The notes beneath the pieces are model-generated. The model did no database searches, was not told the origin of the DNA, and saw only the letters and a list, made by a program, of their open reading frames with translations. The position numbers and the translations under genes are program-made. From GSA-30 sp036568765 (GTDB lineage Bacteria; Pseudomonadota; Gammaproteobacteria; Xanthomonadales; Rhodanobacteraceae), in assembly GCF_036568765.1 (NCBI RefSeq), contig NZ_DATCRY010000019.1, positions 1 through 64,000 on the forward strand: DNA of 64,000 bases, in the 5' to 3' direction. This document shows, one piece after another, positions 26,378 through 33,601 of this stretch. Numbering within the stretch: position 1 is the first letter of the stretch; each line of letters starts with the position of its first letter.

Positions 26378-27853
26378 ATGAGAAAGACTATTAAGGTGCT
26401 CTCGGGTAATCCGGGAGTGGGCAAAACTCAGCAATTCATAGAAAGCCTTGAGCCTAATAAGCGGTATGTCTACGTGGCGCCCACCAGAGTCTTAGCTTTA
26501 GAGGTTATGAAGAGGTTGGAAGGGATTAACAAGTCTTATCTTGCCATCTTCACCAGTCAGATAAATGAAGTTAGGTCTGTCATTCATCAAGCCAACCAAG
26601 CCCTAGCGACTCAGAAAGCGTCCATTCTAATCATCACGCATAAGTGCCTCGCCTCTGTTAAGCCCGAACTTCTAAGAGGCTGGGAGCTATGTATAGATGA
26701 GGCTCCCAAAGTGGAACAGATCGAAAGTACATCCATCCTTGCCAAGGAATGGGAGCAAGTCATTGCCCCTTATGTGGGAGACTGTGATGCCAATGGTCAT
26801 CTAATCATTAATGATGCAAGGCTAGAAGATGCTTGGGAGATATATGCTCAAGGCATAGAGGATGCGAAACGTAAGAGGGTAAGCAATAGGACGCTAGTGC
26901 TTGTGCTTGGTGCCATGCTCACCCCGACTAAGAATGTCATCGCCACTTCCGGCAGGAATGATAAGGGTAAGGGCGTAGTGAGGATTAGCGTTGAAGGTTT
27001 TGTGGATTTCACTAAACCTTTTGACTATGCAAATTCTGTGACGCTCATGGGGGCAAACATAGAGAAGAGTCTGCTAATAACTCATGCCAGAAAGAAAGGA
27101 TTCTCCCTTGAGGTTGATAAGAAGATAAATCCTAGAAAAGGGCTACCTTACATTCTGCCTTTGGTTAGGGATAATGAAGGAGCTTACGTCTCTAAAACTA
27201 TGCTTTTAACCATGCCTGATGGCAGTGTGGCTAAAGATTGGAACCCTGATTGTTTCGGTCAGAAAGCTCTAAATCAAGCTTTGGCTTATATTGGAAACAA
27301 GAAGGCAATCTTTGCCAGTCATGAATGGTGTAAGCCTGTTCTCCCTGAGAATGTGGAACGTATCCCTTATGACAGTAGAGGCTTGAACGAGTGGCGAGAC
27401 AGGGGGATCTCCATTCATATACTGCACGGTAATCCATCTCCTGATGAGCTAAGGCCCATTAAGAATATTCTTCAACAAATGGACATTCCCCTGGATGAAG
27501 GAAAAGAAGCTCTCCGGTGGGCTAGAGAAGAAGATTTAGTAATTCAGCATGCCCATAGAACATCCATTAGAGATGAAGCTAATACTGAAGATACTGTCCA
27601 CATTGTCACCAGCCTTACTCAGGCTAGGAGGCTGGTAGATGCTCTTGGTGGGGCTAGGGTGCTGTCTGAAGCGCTCATGGTTGATCCACCTGAGAGAAAG
27701 CCCACAGAAGGTCAGGATAAAAGAAGCAAGGAGCGCATAGACCTTTCGGAGAAAGCTAGGGCGCTCAGGGCTCAGGGAATGGGGCAAATGCAGATAGCCG
27801 TCAGGCTTGGGATCAGCCAGCCCAAGGTTAGCAGGCTCCTTAAGGACGAATAG
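26378..27853 (+). CDS. DEAD-like helicase/ATPase with C-terminal helix-turn-helix
   Basis: 491 residues. Walker A GNPGVGKT at 10-17, motif Ia-like YVAPTRVLALEVMKRL at 31-46, Walker B CIDEAP at 105-110, and a motif-VI-like QHAHRTSIRD at 390-399. Together these suggest a superfamily 2 helicase or translocase, although the usual middle motifs are hard to place. Residues about 455-489 (KARALRAQGMGQMQIAVRLGISQPKVSRLL) form a resolvase-type helix-turn-helix. This pairing of an ATPase with a sequence-specific DNA binder suggests a replication initiator that recognises a nearby origin and opens or copies DNA; the repeat region begins directly at its stop. A primase motif is not evident. Family not recognised with certainty. 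Confidence 0.78.
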   Translation: MRKTIKVLSGNPGVGKTQQFIESLEPNKRYVYVAPTRVLALEVMKRLEGINKSYLAIFTSQINEVRSVIHQANQALATQKASILIITHKCLASVKPELLRGWELCIDEAPKVEQIESTSILAKEWEQVIAPYVGDCDANGHLIINDARLEDAWEIYAQGIEDAKRKRVSNRTLVLVLGAMLTPTKNVIATSGRNDKGKGVVRISVEGFVDFTKPFDYANSVTLMGANIEKSLLITHARKKGFSLEVDKKINPRKGLPYILPLVRDNEGAYVSKTMLLTMPDGSVAKDWNPDCFGQKALNQALAYIGNKKAIFASHEWCKPVLPENVERIPYDSRGLNEWRDRGISIHILHGNPSPDELRPIKNILQQMDIPLDEGKEALRWAREEDLVIQHAHRTSIRDEANTEDTVHIVTSLTQARRLVDALGGARVLSEALMVDPPERKPTEGQDKRSKERIDLSEKARALRAQGMGQMQIAVRLGISQPKVSRLLKDE

Positions 27854-27901
27854 TTTTATTCAAAACCTACTAAGTATTATCTAGTAGAAACTGAATAAAC
27901 T
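27852..27901. repeat. Long interrupted palindrome at the end of the ATPase gene
   Basis: AGTTTTATTCA (27852-27862) with TGAATAAACT (27892-27901), and inside it CTACTA (27867-27872) with TAGTAG (27882-27887). The outer arms carry one bulge. It overlaps the stop codon and can fold into an AT-rich cruciform or RNA hairpin. It could be a terminator or part of an origin. Confidence 0.6.
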
Positions 27902-28005
27902 TTAGGATGGCTCCCTATGGATAGTACAGCTATCCGTGGGTAGCTAACCCTTAGACATTAACTCTTAGAAGAACAAGTAAGACCACTCGACCCAAGCGAA
28001 GCTTG

Positions 28006-28128
28006 GCTCTTGGGTGAGAAGAGCAAAAGCATGCTCAAAATCAAGAGCAAAGAACGATAGTTCCTTACATATAAGGATTATAGCTTTTAGCTCTTGATCT
28101 TGACTTTTATAGCATGCTCTTGCTCTTG
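28006..28128. repeat. Repeat cluster with GCTCTTG motifs and two AGCATGCT palindromes (candidate origin)
   Basis: GCTCTTG occurs on the plus strand at 28006-28012, 28090-28096, 28116-28122 and 28122-28128, and inverted (CAAGAGC) at 28042-28048. AGCATGCT occurs at 28028-28035 and 28111-28118. Together they make a ~108-bp imperfect inverted repeat (28021-28128) around an AT-rich centre with TTACATATAA. It fills most of a 345-bp gap (27854-28198) with no gene, just after the ATPase/HTH gene. The layout resembles iteron or hairpin origins; a structured regulatory RNA is the alternative. Confidence 0.6.
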
Positions 28129-28198
28129 GGGTTCTTAAGGGCAAAGCCCCTGAGCCTTGCGGAGTGGTTTTTGTACTATAAGAAAAGGACAGATAATT

Positions 28199-28546
28199 AT
28201 GATTCCATCAGATGGTAAAGAACAGTATGTGAAAGCCTATTCCCATAGGAAGCTAGCTAAGGCTTGGGATATGAATCTCAGCAGCCTTCAGGAATATGCC
28301 CAAAAGAACGCTTGGGATGTAGAGCATAAGCTCTATTGGCAGGACGTTGCCCTAGAAGCCTTGAAGATGAAGGTTGAGGAACAGGAAGTGTCCGCCATCA
28401 AGGAGCTTCTTAAGGCCACGGGTATTAGTCGCCCTGTAGGCAGACCCCCGAAAGCGGAGGTCCAGAGGCACATTGCCATTGAAGCAAGGATTGCCAAGGA
28501 GTTTGAGGACGATATCAACAGGCTTAGGCTTGTGGCTAATGATTAA
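28199..28546 (+). CDS. Small HTH protein with AT-hook-like motif, function unknown
   Basis: 115 residues from ATG 28199 (AGGA 10 nt upstream); an in-frame ATG at 28157 lacks a ribosome site. The N-terminal part (YSHRKLAKAWDMNLSSLQEYAQKNAWDVEHKLYWQDVALEAL) resembles the DNA-binding start of some small terminase subunits and other phage HTH proteins. A middle helix (MKVEEQEVSAIKELLKATG) is followed by RPVGRPPKAE, an AT-hook-like GRP motif, and a charged helix. It could be a packaging-recognition protein, a replication accessory or a repressor; sequence alone does not decide. Confidence 0.65.
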   Translation: MIPSDGKEQYVKAYSHRKLAKAWDMNLSSLQEYAQKNAWDVEHKLYWQDVALEALKMKVEEQEVSAIKELLKATGISRPVGRPPKAEVQRHIAIEARIAKEFEDDINRLRLVAND

Positions 28547-28602
28547 TTAATTTTGAGACACGTGGTGCAATAGGCCTGTAGCCTGAGCCTTCAGCAGGAA
28601 CC

Positions 28603-29037
28603 TCAATGGTCCACGTGTACATATCTTGTGTAAACATTTACGCCCCTTGCCTTGTCCTGCCATACTCGTATCTCCCGAGTTATTTCTGACATGTCGTACC
28701 TGCCATAACTCGAAGGCATTCCAGAGAAGTAGAAGTTGCTATCACTCAAACACTCCACGGCACTTTCAAGCGGCTCCATATGAAAGAAGAAGCTTTTGTC
28801 AGGCTCAGCAAAGAGGTTTGGACCACTGCCATCCCTTAGCGCTTCAAGGATCAGATAGCCACCGTCAATGGAGCGGAGGGTGTTATTATGGAAGGAAACC
28901 ATAATTGGCTGATCGGGAGGGCAGGAGTTGCCTGCTAGTTGCACGGTAGCTTCAGCCCTCACCCCATAAAAGGCATACCCAGCCACCAAAGCAGAAGTCA
29001 GGACGACCGCGCCGGCAAAGATGTGCCTACCTTTCAT
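28603..29037 (-). CDS. Membrane-anchored or exported protein of unknown function
   Basis: 144 residues, the only minus-strand gene of the element. One N-terminal hydrophobic segment (HIFAGAVVLTSALVAGYAFYGV) could be a signal anchor. The rest (EATVQLAGNSCPPDQPIMVSFHNNTLRSIDGGYLILEALRDG, ending TREIRVWQDKARGVNVYTRYVHVDH) looks like a small beta domain outside the cytoplasm with a possible Cys pair. A hairpin with CACGTGG/CCACGTG (about 28559-28617) overlaps its 3' end and may end transcription from both sides. Opposite orientation and different character suggest cargo or a surface/exclusion function rather than replication. Not recognised. Confidence 0.6.
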   Translation of the reverse strand: MKGRHIFAGAVVLTSALVAGYAFYGVRAEATVQLAGNSCPPDQPIMVSFHNNTLRSIDGGYLILEALRDGSGPNLFAEPDKSFFFHMEPLESAVECLSDSNFYFSGMPSSYGRYDMSEITREIRVWQDKARGVNVYTRYVHVDH

Positions 29038-29194
29038 TACCTTCCCCTGTTTTGGCTGGGCTGGCCTTGCCCCTTGGATTCATTGCTTGCCTGTGTTCAT
29101 TGCCGATAAGTGAGCCAGCACTTCGGCCGATGGCAGTGTCCGAAGCTATTAGGCCAGGGCGCAACTCCTCTCCCGGCACATGATGTTATGTGCA

Positions 29195-29234
29195 TTGACA
29201 AAAAATGTCACTCATAGAGGGTGTCCTCATAGAG
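29195..29234 (+). promoter_or_regulatory. Candidate promoter/operator upstream of the XRE gene
   Basis: A consensus -35 TTGACA at 29195-29200 is followed by the 9-bp direct repeat CTCATAGAG at 29211-29219 and 29226-29234, 15 bp apart. The start of the XRE gene lies 38 bp further on. No good -10 box is seen. The repeat is a natural candidate for binding by the XRE protein itself. Confidence 0.4.
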
Positions 29235-29271
29235 CGTGGCCCGATAAGGGCCAAACATACATCGTTTCCCC

Positions 29272-29508
29272 ATGCCAAAGGAAACGAAGCCCACCGATCC
29301 ACGCGTCCTCTTTGGACTGCGCCTCGCTGAAATCAGAAAGGCTAAGGGTTTCTCTCAAGAAGGCCTAGCCTTGGAAAGCGGCATAGCTCGGAGCTACCTC
29401 GGCGGGGTTGAGCGTGGGCAACGCAACATCGCGTTGTTGAACATCTACCGGCTTGCAGAGGCGCTGAAAGTTTCGCCTGCAACACTGCTAGAGCCGCCCG
29501 GCCATTAG
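29272..29508 (+). CDS. XRE-family transcriptional regulator
   Basis: 78 residues consisting almost wholly of an HTH_3/XRE domain: VLFGLRLAEIRKAKGFSQEGLALESGIARSYLGGVERGQRNIALLNIYRLAEALKVSPATLL (residues about 12-73), with recognition helix around ESGIARSYLGGVERG. Such single-domain proteins act as dimeric repressors, often of element maintenance or restriction genes. No clear Shine-Dalgarno precedes ATG 29272. No restriction or methylase gene is near it, so it may control the element's integrase or replication operon. Its GC is closer to the host than the left part of the element. Confidence 0.85.
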   Translation: MPKETKPTDPRVLFGLRLAEIRKAKGFSQEGLALESGIARSYLGGVERGQRNIALLNIYRLAEALKVSPATLLEPPGH

Positions 29509-30077
29509 TCGTGTTCGAGGTCGCGGGTTCCGGTCAGTAGGATGAGTATCTCGCTGTGCAGCAGTAACTAGCGGCATGACGCTGATACTTTGCTCGTCCA
29601 CATTCTCTGGACCAAGCATTGCCATCCGCTCCCCTGCTGGTGAGGTAAGCTCTAGTCGTAGGGACACATTGCGTGCCAGCTATGTCCAGTATTCGGCACT
29701 GGTAACCGGTAGCACCCATCGATGCCTGCTACGCGACTCTTCCGGCTTTACACTCCGGCTCGTGCATGACGCTAGGCCGTCACTGGCATGTCATCGCACC
29801 TATTGGTGGAAACCATCACAACATCTGACGTCTCGCCACGTTCGGAAACAACACCCTAGCCTTGGCTAGGCACATTTCAGGCATGAAGCCTTGGCACGTT
29901 TGCCATTTAACCTGATGAGCGTACATCAGCTATTGCCATTTGCCAAGTGTTCTGTTAAGGGCTTCGACTCAGACTTTTCCCCAGAAATTTTGTAGCTGCA
30001 ATTTGCATATATGAAACACCCCCGCCCCCCCCTTGCGGCCCTCCTGAAGCATCTGCTGGGCAGGCTTGGAAAGGAAT

Positions 30078-30100
30078 GGGCGGTTAGCTCAGCGGTAGAG
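30078..30100 (+). other. tRNA-Val 5'-half fragment in inverted orientation
   Basis: These 23 bases match the first 23 bases (acceptor strand, D-arm) of the intact tRNA-Val at 30321-30395 but lie on the opposite strand. What follows does not complete a cloverleaf: the D-stem partner is changed, the hairpin loop TCAACTA lacks U33, and no T-arm or 3' acceptor strand follows. It is a fragment, not a functional tRNA. Confidence 0.65.
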
Positions 30101-30185
30101 GGAGCGAAGCGAACTACTGCCTCAACTAGGCAGGCATCACACAAGGCGGGACAAGGGCTTAGGCCAAGACGTGCACAGTAGGCGA

Positions 30186-30246
30186 GTGTGCACGCTCTCA
30201 GAGGTTCACATTGAACGGTGTGCACGAGAGGGCTAGAGTGTGCACG
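30186..30246. repeat. Three GTGTGCACG direct repeats near attR
   Basis: Exact copies at 30186-30194, 30218-30226 and 30238-30246, each centred on the palindrome GTGCAC; a further GTGCAC is at 30171-30176. They lie 75-135 bp inside the right attachment site. Candidate arm-type integrase or excisionase sites. Confidence 0.5.
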
Positions 30247-30261
30247 TTCCTCAGCGTGGAC

Positions 30262-30290
30262 AATAAAAAAGGCCCCATCTCTGGAGCCTT
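30262..30290 (-). terminator. Element-borne terminator downstream of tRNA-Val
   Basis: On the minus strand: AAGGCTCC, loop AGAGAT, GGGGCCTT (one G-T pair) and a run of six T. It lies 30 bp past the tRNA 3' end and so replaces the original tRNA terminator displaced to 23941. Confidence 0.75.
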
Positions 30291-30319
30291 CCAAGTCCCT
30301 TGGATCAAGGAAATATCAC

Positions 30320-30367
30320 GTGGTGGGCGGTACAAGGATCGAACTTGTGACACCTGCCGTGTGAAGG
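30320..30367. repeat. attR: 48-bp direct repeat inside the intact tRNA-Val
   Basis: Exact copy of 23972-24019; 47 of its bases are the 3' part of the tRNA gene on the minus strand. It marks the right boundary of the element. Confidence 0.9.
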
Positions 30368-30395
30368 CAGTGCTCTACCGCTGAGCTAACCGCCC
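30321..30395 (-). tRNA. tRNA-Val (anticodon CAC)
   Basis: 75 nt on the minus strand with encoded CCA. Acceptor stem GGGCGGT / ACCGCCC, D-arm GCTC...GAGC, anticodon stem CTGCC / GGCAG around loop TTCACAC (anticodon CAC, reading GUG), T-arm ACAAG-TTCGATC-CTTGT. All stems pair, so the gene is intact although an element is inserted at its 3' half. The element restores the 3' half and brings a new terminator. Confidence 0.95.
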
Positions 30396-30531
30396 GCCGA
30401 GAACGCGCCATTATAGGGAGTTCCCGGGCGGCGTCAATGGCCGTCAGCCAAACGGCGGGGCCGGAAGGCCGGGGAAGGGGGCTTGGAGCCTTGCTAGAAT
30501 AGCCTGTTCCCATCGCTTGGCTTCCACGTCC

Positions 30532-30876
30532 ATGGACTTCCTCCAGCACGAACTCAACCACATCGTAGAGGCCATCCACCGCTTTCAGTTGACACCCTGG
30601 AAGGCGGTCGGTTACGCCGGCTCGGTCATGTTCACCAGTCGCTGGTTCGTGCAGTTGTACTACACGCGCAAACTCAAGCGAGTGGTGATGCCGCTGTCCT
30701 TCTGGTGGCTGTCGGTCTGCGGCAGCATCCTGCTGCTGGCTTATTTCATCATCGGCAAGAATGACTCGGTCGGTATTCTCTCCAACTTTTTCCCGACCTT
30801 CGTCTCCGTCTACAACCTCGTCGTCCACCTTCGCGAGGTCAAGCGGCGCAAGGCGCTGGTGGAGAGCGAGGTCTGA
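30532..30876 (+). CDS. LAB_N-domain small membrane protein
   Basis: 114 residues from ATG 30532. At least two hydrophobic segments are evident (MPLSFWWLSVCGSILLLAYFII and an earlier weaker one), plus the family pattern WKAVGYAGSVMFTSRWFVQLYYTRKLKRVVMPLSFWWLS. This matches the N-terminal domain associated with lipid-A-disaccharide synthase (LAB_N, PF07578), which also occurs as a stand-alone protein. Often linked to membrane glycolipid or lipid-A related glycosyltransfer; no LpxB partner is adjacent here. It faces the end of metH convergently. Confidence 0.82.
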   Translation: MDFLQHELNHIVEAIHRFQLTPWKAVGYAGSVMFTSRWFVQLYYTRKLKRVVMPLSFWWLSVCGSILLLAYFIIGKNDSVGILSNFFPTFVSVYNLVVHLREVKRRKALVESEV

Positions 30877-30883
30877 AGGCCGC

Positions 30884-33568
30884 TTATTCCGGGTCGTAGT
30901 CGAGATTAGGCGCCAGCCAGCGCTCGGCTTCTTCCCGGGTCCAGCCCTTGCGACGGGCATAGTCGTCGACTTGTTCGCGCGTCAGCCGCCCCACAACGAA
31001 ATATTGGCTTTCCGGATGGGAGAAGTACCAGCCGGCAACTGCGGCAGTGGGGTACATGGCAAAGCCGTCGGTCAGCACGACGCCAGCGTTGGTTTCGGCT
31101 TCCAGTAACCGGAACAACGTGGCTTTCTCGGTGTGATCGGGGCAGGCGGGGTAGCCCGGAGCAGGTCGGATGCCGCGGTACTTTTCGTCGATCAGTGCCT
31201 CGTTGTCCAAGGCCTCATCAGTGGCATAGCCCCAGAATTCGCCTCGCACGCGCTCATGCATCCTCTCGGCGAAGGCCTCGGCCAGGCGATCGGCCAGGGC
31301 TTTGAGCAGGATGGCGGAGTAGTCGTCGTGCGCGGCCTCGAAGCGTGCCACGTGCTCTTCGATACCGATGCCGGCGGTAACGGTAAAGCCGCCGATCCAG
31401 TCGCGCTTGCCGGCCTCTTTGGGAGCAACGAAGTCGCTCAGGCAGAAATCGGGGCGCTCGACCGGCTTGTCCGCTTGCTGGCGCAGATGATGCAGGCGTA
31501 CGGGGTGCCCAGCGTATTCGATCACGACATCATCATCGACGCCATGCGCTGGCCAGAAACCGATCACGCCGCGCGCGGTAAGCCAGTGTTCGGCGACGAT
31601 CTTGTCGAGCATGGCCTGGGCATCGGCAAATAGCTCGCTGGCTTGCTTGCCGACGACCTCGTCCGTGAGGATCGCCGGATAACGGCCGGCGAGCTCCCAG
31701 GCCGAGAAAAAGGGCGTCCAGTCGATGTACCGGCGCAGCTCGGCCAAGTCGTAGTTATCGAAGACGGTCAGGCCGGGTGCGTTCGGTTGCGGCGGTTCAT
31801 AGGATGCCCAGTCGCAGCGCCAGCGCTGCGCGCGCGCTTTGTCCAGCGGTACCAGCTGCTTGCCCGGGCCGCGCTGTTTGTGCCGGTCGCGGATCTCGGC
31901 GTATTCGCTGCGGATCTTGGCCATGAAGTTATCGACCAGTTCCTTACTGACCAGCGACTGCGCCACGCCCACGGCGCGCGAAGCGTCTTTCACCCAGACC
32001 GTGGGCGCCTTGTAATGCGGCTCGATCTTCAGCGCGGTATGCGCGCGTGAGGTCGTGGCGCCGCCGATCAACAGCGGAATCCGGAAGTCCTGCCGCTGCA
32101 TTTCGCGTGCGACCTGGCTCATTTCCTCCAGGGAAGGAGTAATCAGGCCAGACAGGCCGATCAAGTCGGCGTTCTCGGCACGGGCGGTATCGAGGATTTT
32201 CTGCGCAGGCACCATGACGCCCAGGTCGATGACCTCGAAGTTGTTACATTGCAGCACCACTCCGACGATGTTCTTGCCGATGTCGTGCACATCGCCTTTG
32301 ACCGTGGCCATGACGATCTTGCCGTTGTTCTTGCCGGCATCGCCGCTGCGCAGCTTTTCTTCCTCGATGAAGGGAATCAGGTGCGCCACCGCGCGCTTCA
32401 TGACGCGTGCGGATTTGACCACCTGCGGCAGAAACATCTTGCCGGCACCGAACAGGTCGCCGACCACGTTCATGCCGGCCATCAGCGGGCCTTCGATGAC
32501 ATCCAGCGGGCGCGTGGAAAGCTGTCGCGCTTCTTCGGTATCTTCGACCACGTATTGATCGATACCGTGCACCAGGGCATGGCTCAGTCGCTCGTGCACG
32601 TGTTTCTCGCGCCAAGCGAGATTTTCGACGACGACTTCGCCTTTTCTGGCCTTATAGTTTTCGGCGATCTCGAGCAGGCGTTCGGTGGCATCGGCCCGGC
32701 GGTTGAGCACCACATCTTCGACGCGCTCGCGCAGTTCCTCGGGCACGTCGTCGTAGATCATCAGTGCGCCGGCGTTGACGATGCCCATGTCCATCCCGGC
32801 GCGAATCGCGTGGTAGAGGAACACGGAGTGGATCGCTTCGCGCACGGTGTTGTTGCCGCGGAACGAAAAGGAAACATTGGAAACGCCGCCGGATATATGG
32901 CTGTGCGGGAACCGGCGCTTGAGTTCGCGCGTGGCTTCGATGAAGTCCACGGCGTAGTTGTTGTGTTCCTCGATACCGGTGGCAATGGCGAAGATGTTCG
33001 GGTCGAAGATGATGTCTTCGGGCGGAAAATCCAGTTCGCGCGTCAACAGCTCGTAGGCACGCGAGCAGATTTCCACCTTGCGCATACAGGTGTCGGCCTG
33101 GCCTTGCTCGTCGAAGGCCATGACCACCACGGCGGCGCCGTACTGCTGCACCTTGCGCGCGTGCTCGAGAAAGATCGCTTCGCCTTCCTTCATCGAGATG
33201 GAGTTGACGATACCTTTGCCTTGCAGGCAGCGCAGGCCGGCTTCGATGACCGTCCACTTGGACGAGTCGACCATCACCGGTACGCGAGCGATATCTGGCT
33301 CGGCCGCGATCAGGTTGAGGAAGCGTGTCATCGCCGCTTCCGAATCGATCAGGCCTTCGTCCATGTTGACGTCGATGATCTGCGCGCCGTTGGCAACCTG
33401 TTGGCGCGCTACGTCGACTGCCTCCTCGTAGCGCTCTTCCTTGATGAGCTTCTTGAACTGGGCCGAGCCGGTGACATTGGTGCGCTCGCCGACATTGACG
33501 AAGAGCAGGTCTGGGGTAATGACCAGCGGTTCGAGGCCGGAGAGACGAGTGTGGCGTAGATCGGTCAT
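30884..33568 (-). CDS. metH: Cobalamin-dependent methionine synthase, C-terminal part (pterin, B12 and activation domains)
   Basis: 894 residues. It lacks the homocysteine-binding domain, encoded separately upstream (33759-34832). Visible domains: pterin (methyl-tetrahydrofolate) binding at about 15-290 (FVNVGERTNVTGS, GAQIIDVNMDEGLIDSE, VMVDSSKWTVIEAGL, HISGGVSNVSFSFRGNN); B12 cap at about 310-410; B12-binding with GDVHDIGKNI near residue 425, whose His ligates cobalt; SAM-dependent reactivation domain at the C-terminus (ERMHERVRGEFWGYA, GIRPAPGYPACPDH, AMYPTAAVAGWYFSHPESQYF). It moves a methyl group from 5-methyltetrahydrofolate to homocysteine together with the separate N-terminal subunit. 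Third gene of an operon with the regulator/methyltransferase. Confidence 0.95.
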   Translation of the reverse strand: MTDLRHTRLSGLEPLVITPDLLFVNVGERTNVTGSAQFKKLIKEERYEEAVDVARQQVANGAQIIDVNMDEGLIDSEAAMTRFLNLIAAEPDIARVPVMVDSSKWTVIEAGLRCLQGKGIVNSISMKEGEAIFLEHARKVQQYGAAVVVMAFDEQGQADTCMRKVEICSRAYELLTRELDFPPEDIIFDPNIFAIATGIEEHNNYAVDFIEATRELKRRFPHSHISGGVSNVSFSFRGNNTVREAIHSVFLYHAIRAGMDMGIVNAGALMIYDDVPEELRERVEDVVLNRRADATERLLEIAENYKARKGEVVVENLAWREKHVHERLSHALVHGIDQYVVEDTEEARQLSTRPLDVIEGPLMAGMNVVGDLFGAGKMFLPQVVKSARVMKRAVAHLIPFIEEEKLRSGDAGKNNGKIVMATVKGDVHDIGKNIVGVVLQCNNFEVIDLGVMVPAQKILDTARAENADLIGLSGLITPSLEEMSQVAREMQRQDFRIPLLIGGATTSRAHTALKIEPHYKAPTVWVKDASRAVGVAQSLVSKELVDNFMAKIRSEYAEIRDRHKQRGPGKQLVPLDKARAQRWRCDWASYEPPQPNAPGLTVFDNYDLAELRRYIDWTPFFSAWELAGRYPAILTDEVVGKQASELFADAQAMLDKIVAEHWLTARGVIGFWPAHGVDDDVVIEYAGHPVRLHHLRQQADKPVERPDFCLSDFVAPKEAGKRDWIGGFTVTAGIGIEEHVARFEAAHDDYSAILLKALADRLAEAFAERMHERVRGEFWGYATDEALDNEALIDEKYRGIRPAPGYPACPDHTEKATLFRLLEAETNAGVVLTDGFAMYPTAAVAGWYFSHPESQYFVVGRLTREQVDDYARRKGWTREEAERWLAPNLDYDPE

Positions 33569-33601
33569 GAGCGGGGAAATGGAGTCCGTGCGAAGAGCGC
33601 C

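Larger units (their letters stand above)
29509..30319. other. ~810-bp right end of the element without a supportable gene
   Basis: No reading frame here has a convincing ribosome site and protein-like composition. The stretch holds a partial tRNA-Val-like segment (30078-30100), a hairpin CTGCC-TCAACTA-GGCAG (about 30117-30133), three GTGTGCACG direct repeats, an inverted pair GTTCA-CAT-TGAAC (30204-30216), and a terminator (30262-30290). By analogy with other integrative elements it probably contains integrase and accessory-protein binding sites next to attR. Confidence 0.6.
23972..30367. mobile_element. Integrative element inserted in tRNA-Val(CAC), ~6.35 kb
   Basis: The 48 bp at 23972-24019 recur exactly at 30320-30367. 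The second copy is the 3' half (anticodon loop to CCA) of an intact minus-strand tRNA-Val, so the first is the attL duplicate. Between them the DNA is clearly more AT-rich than its surroundings and uses different codons. An integrase sits 75 bp inside the left end, facing inward. The element also carries a winged-HTH protein, two small proteins, a DEAD-like ATPase/HTH protein, a repeat-rich origin-like region, a small HTH protein, a membrane-anchored protein on the opposite strand and an XRE regulator. No capsid, conjugation, relaxase or transposase gene is recognisable. It may be a phage satellite, an integrated plasmid-like replicon or a new element class. Confidence 0.88.

Noticed and set aside
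29576..29869. A 97-codon gene at the element's right end
   Set aside because: It has no ribosome site, an unusual Ser/Arg/His-rich composition, and overlaps other frames equally well.
30078..30150. A second, complete tRNA on the plus strand
   Set aside because: Only the first 23 bases match a tRNA. The D-stem partner is altered, the next hairpin loop (TCAACTA) lacks U33, and no T-arm or 3' acceptor strand follows.
29926..30294. A 122-codon minus-strand gene covering the GTGTGCACG repeats
   Set aside because: Composition is Cys/Arg/Ser-rich without domain character, it spans the terminator and repeats, and no Shine-Dalgarno precedes it.
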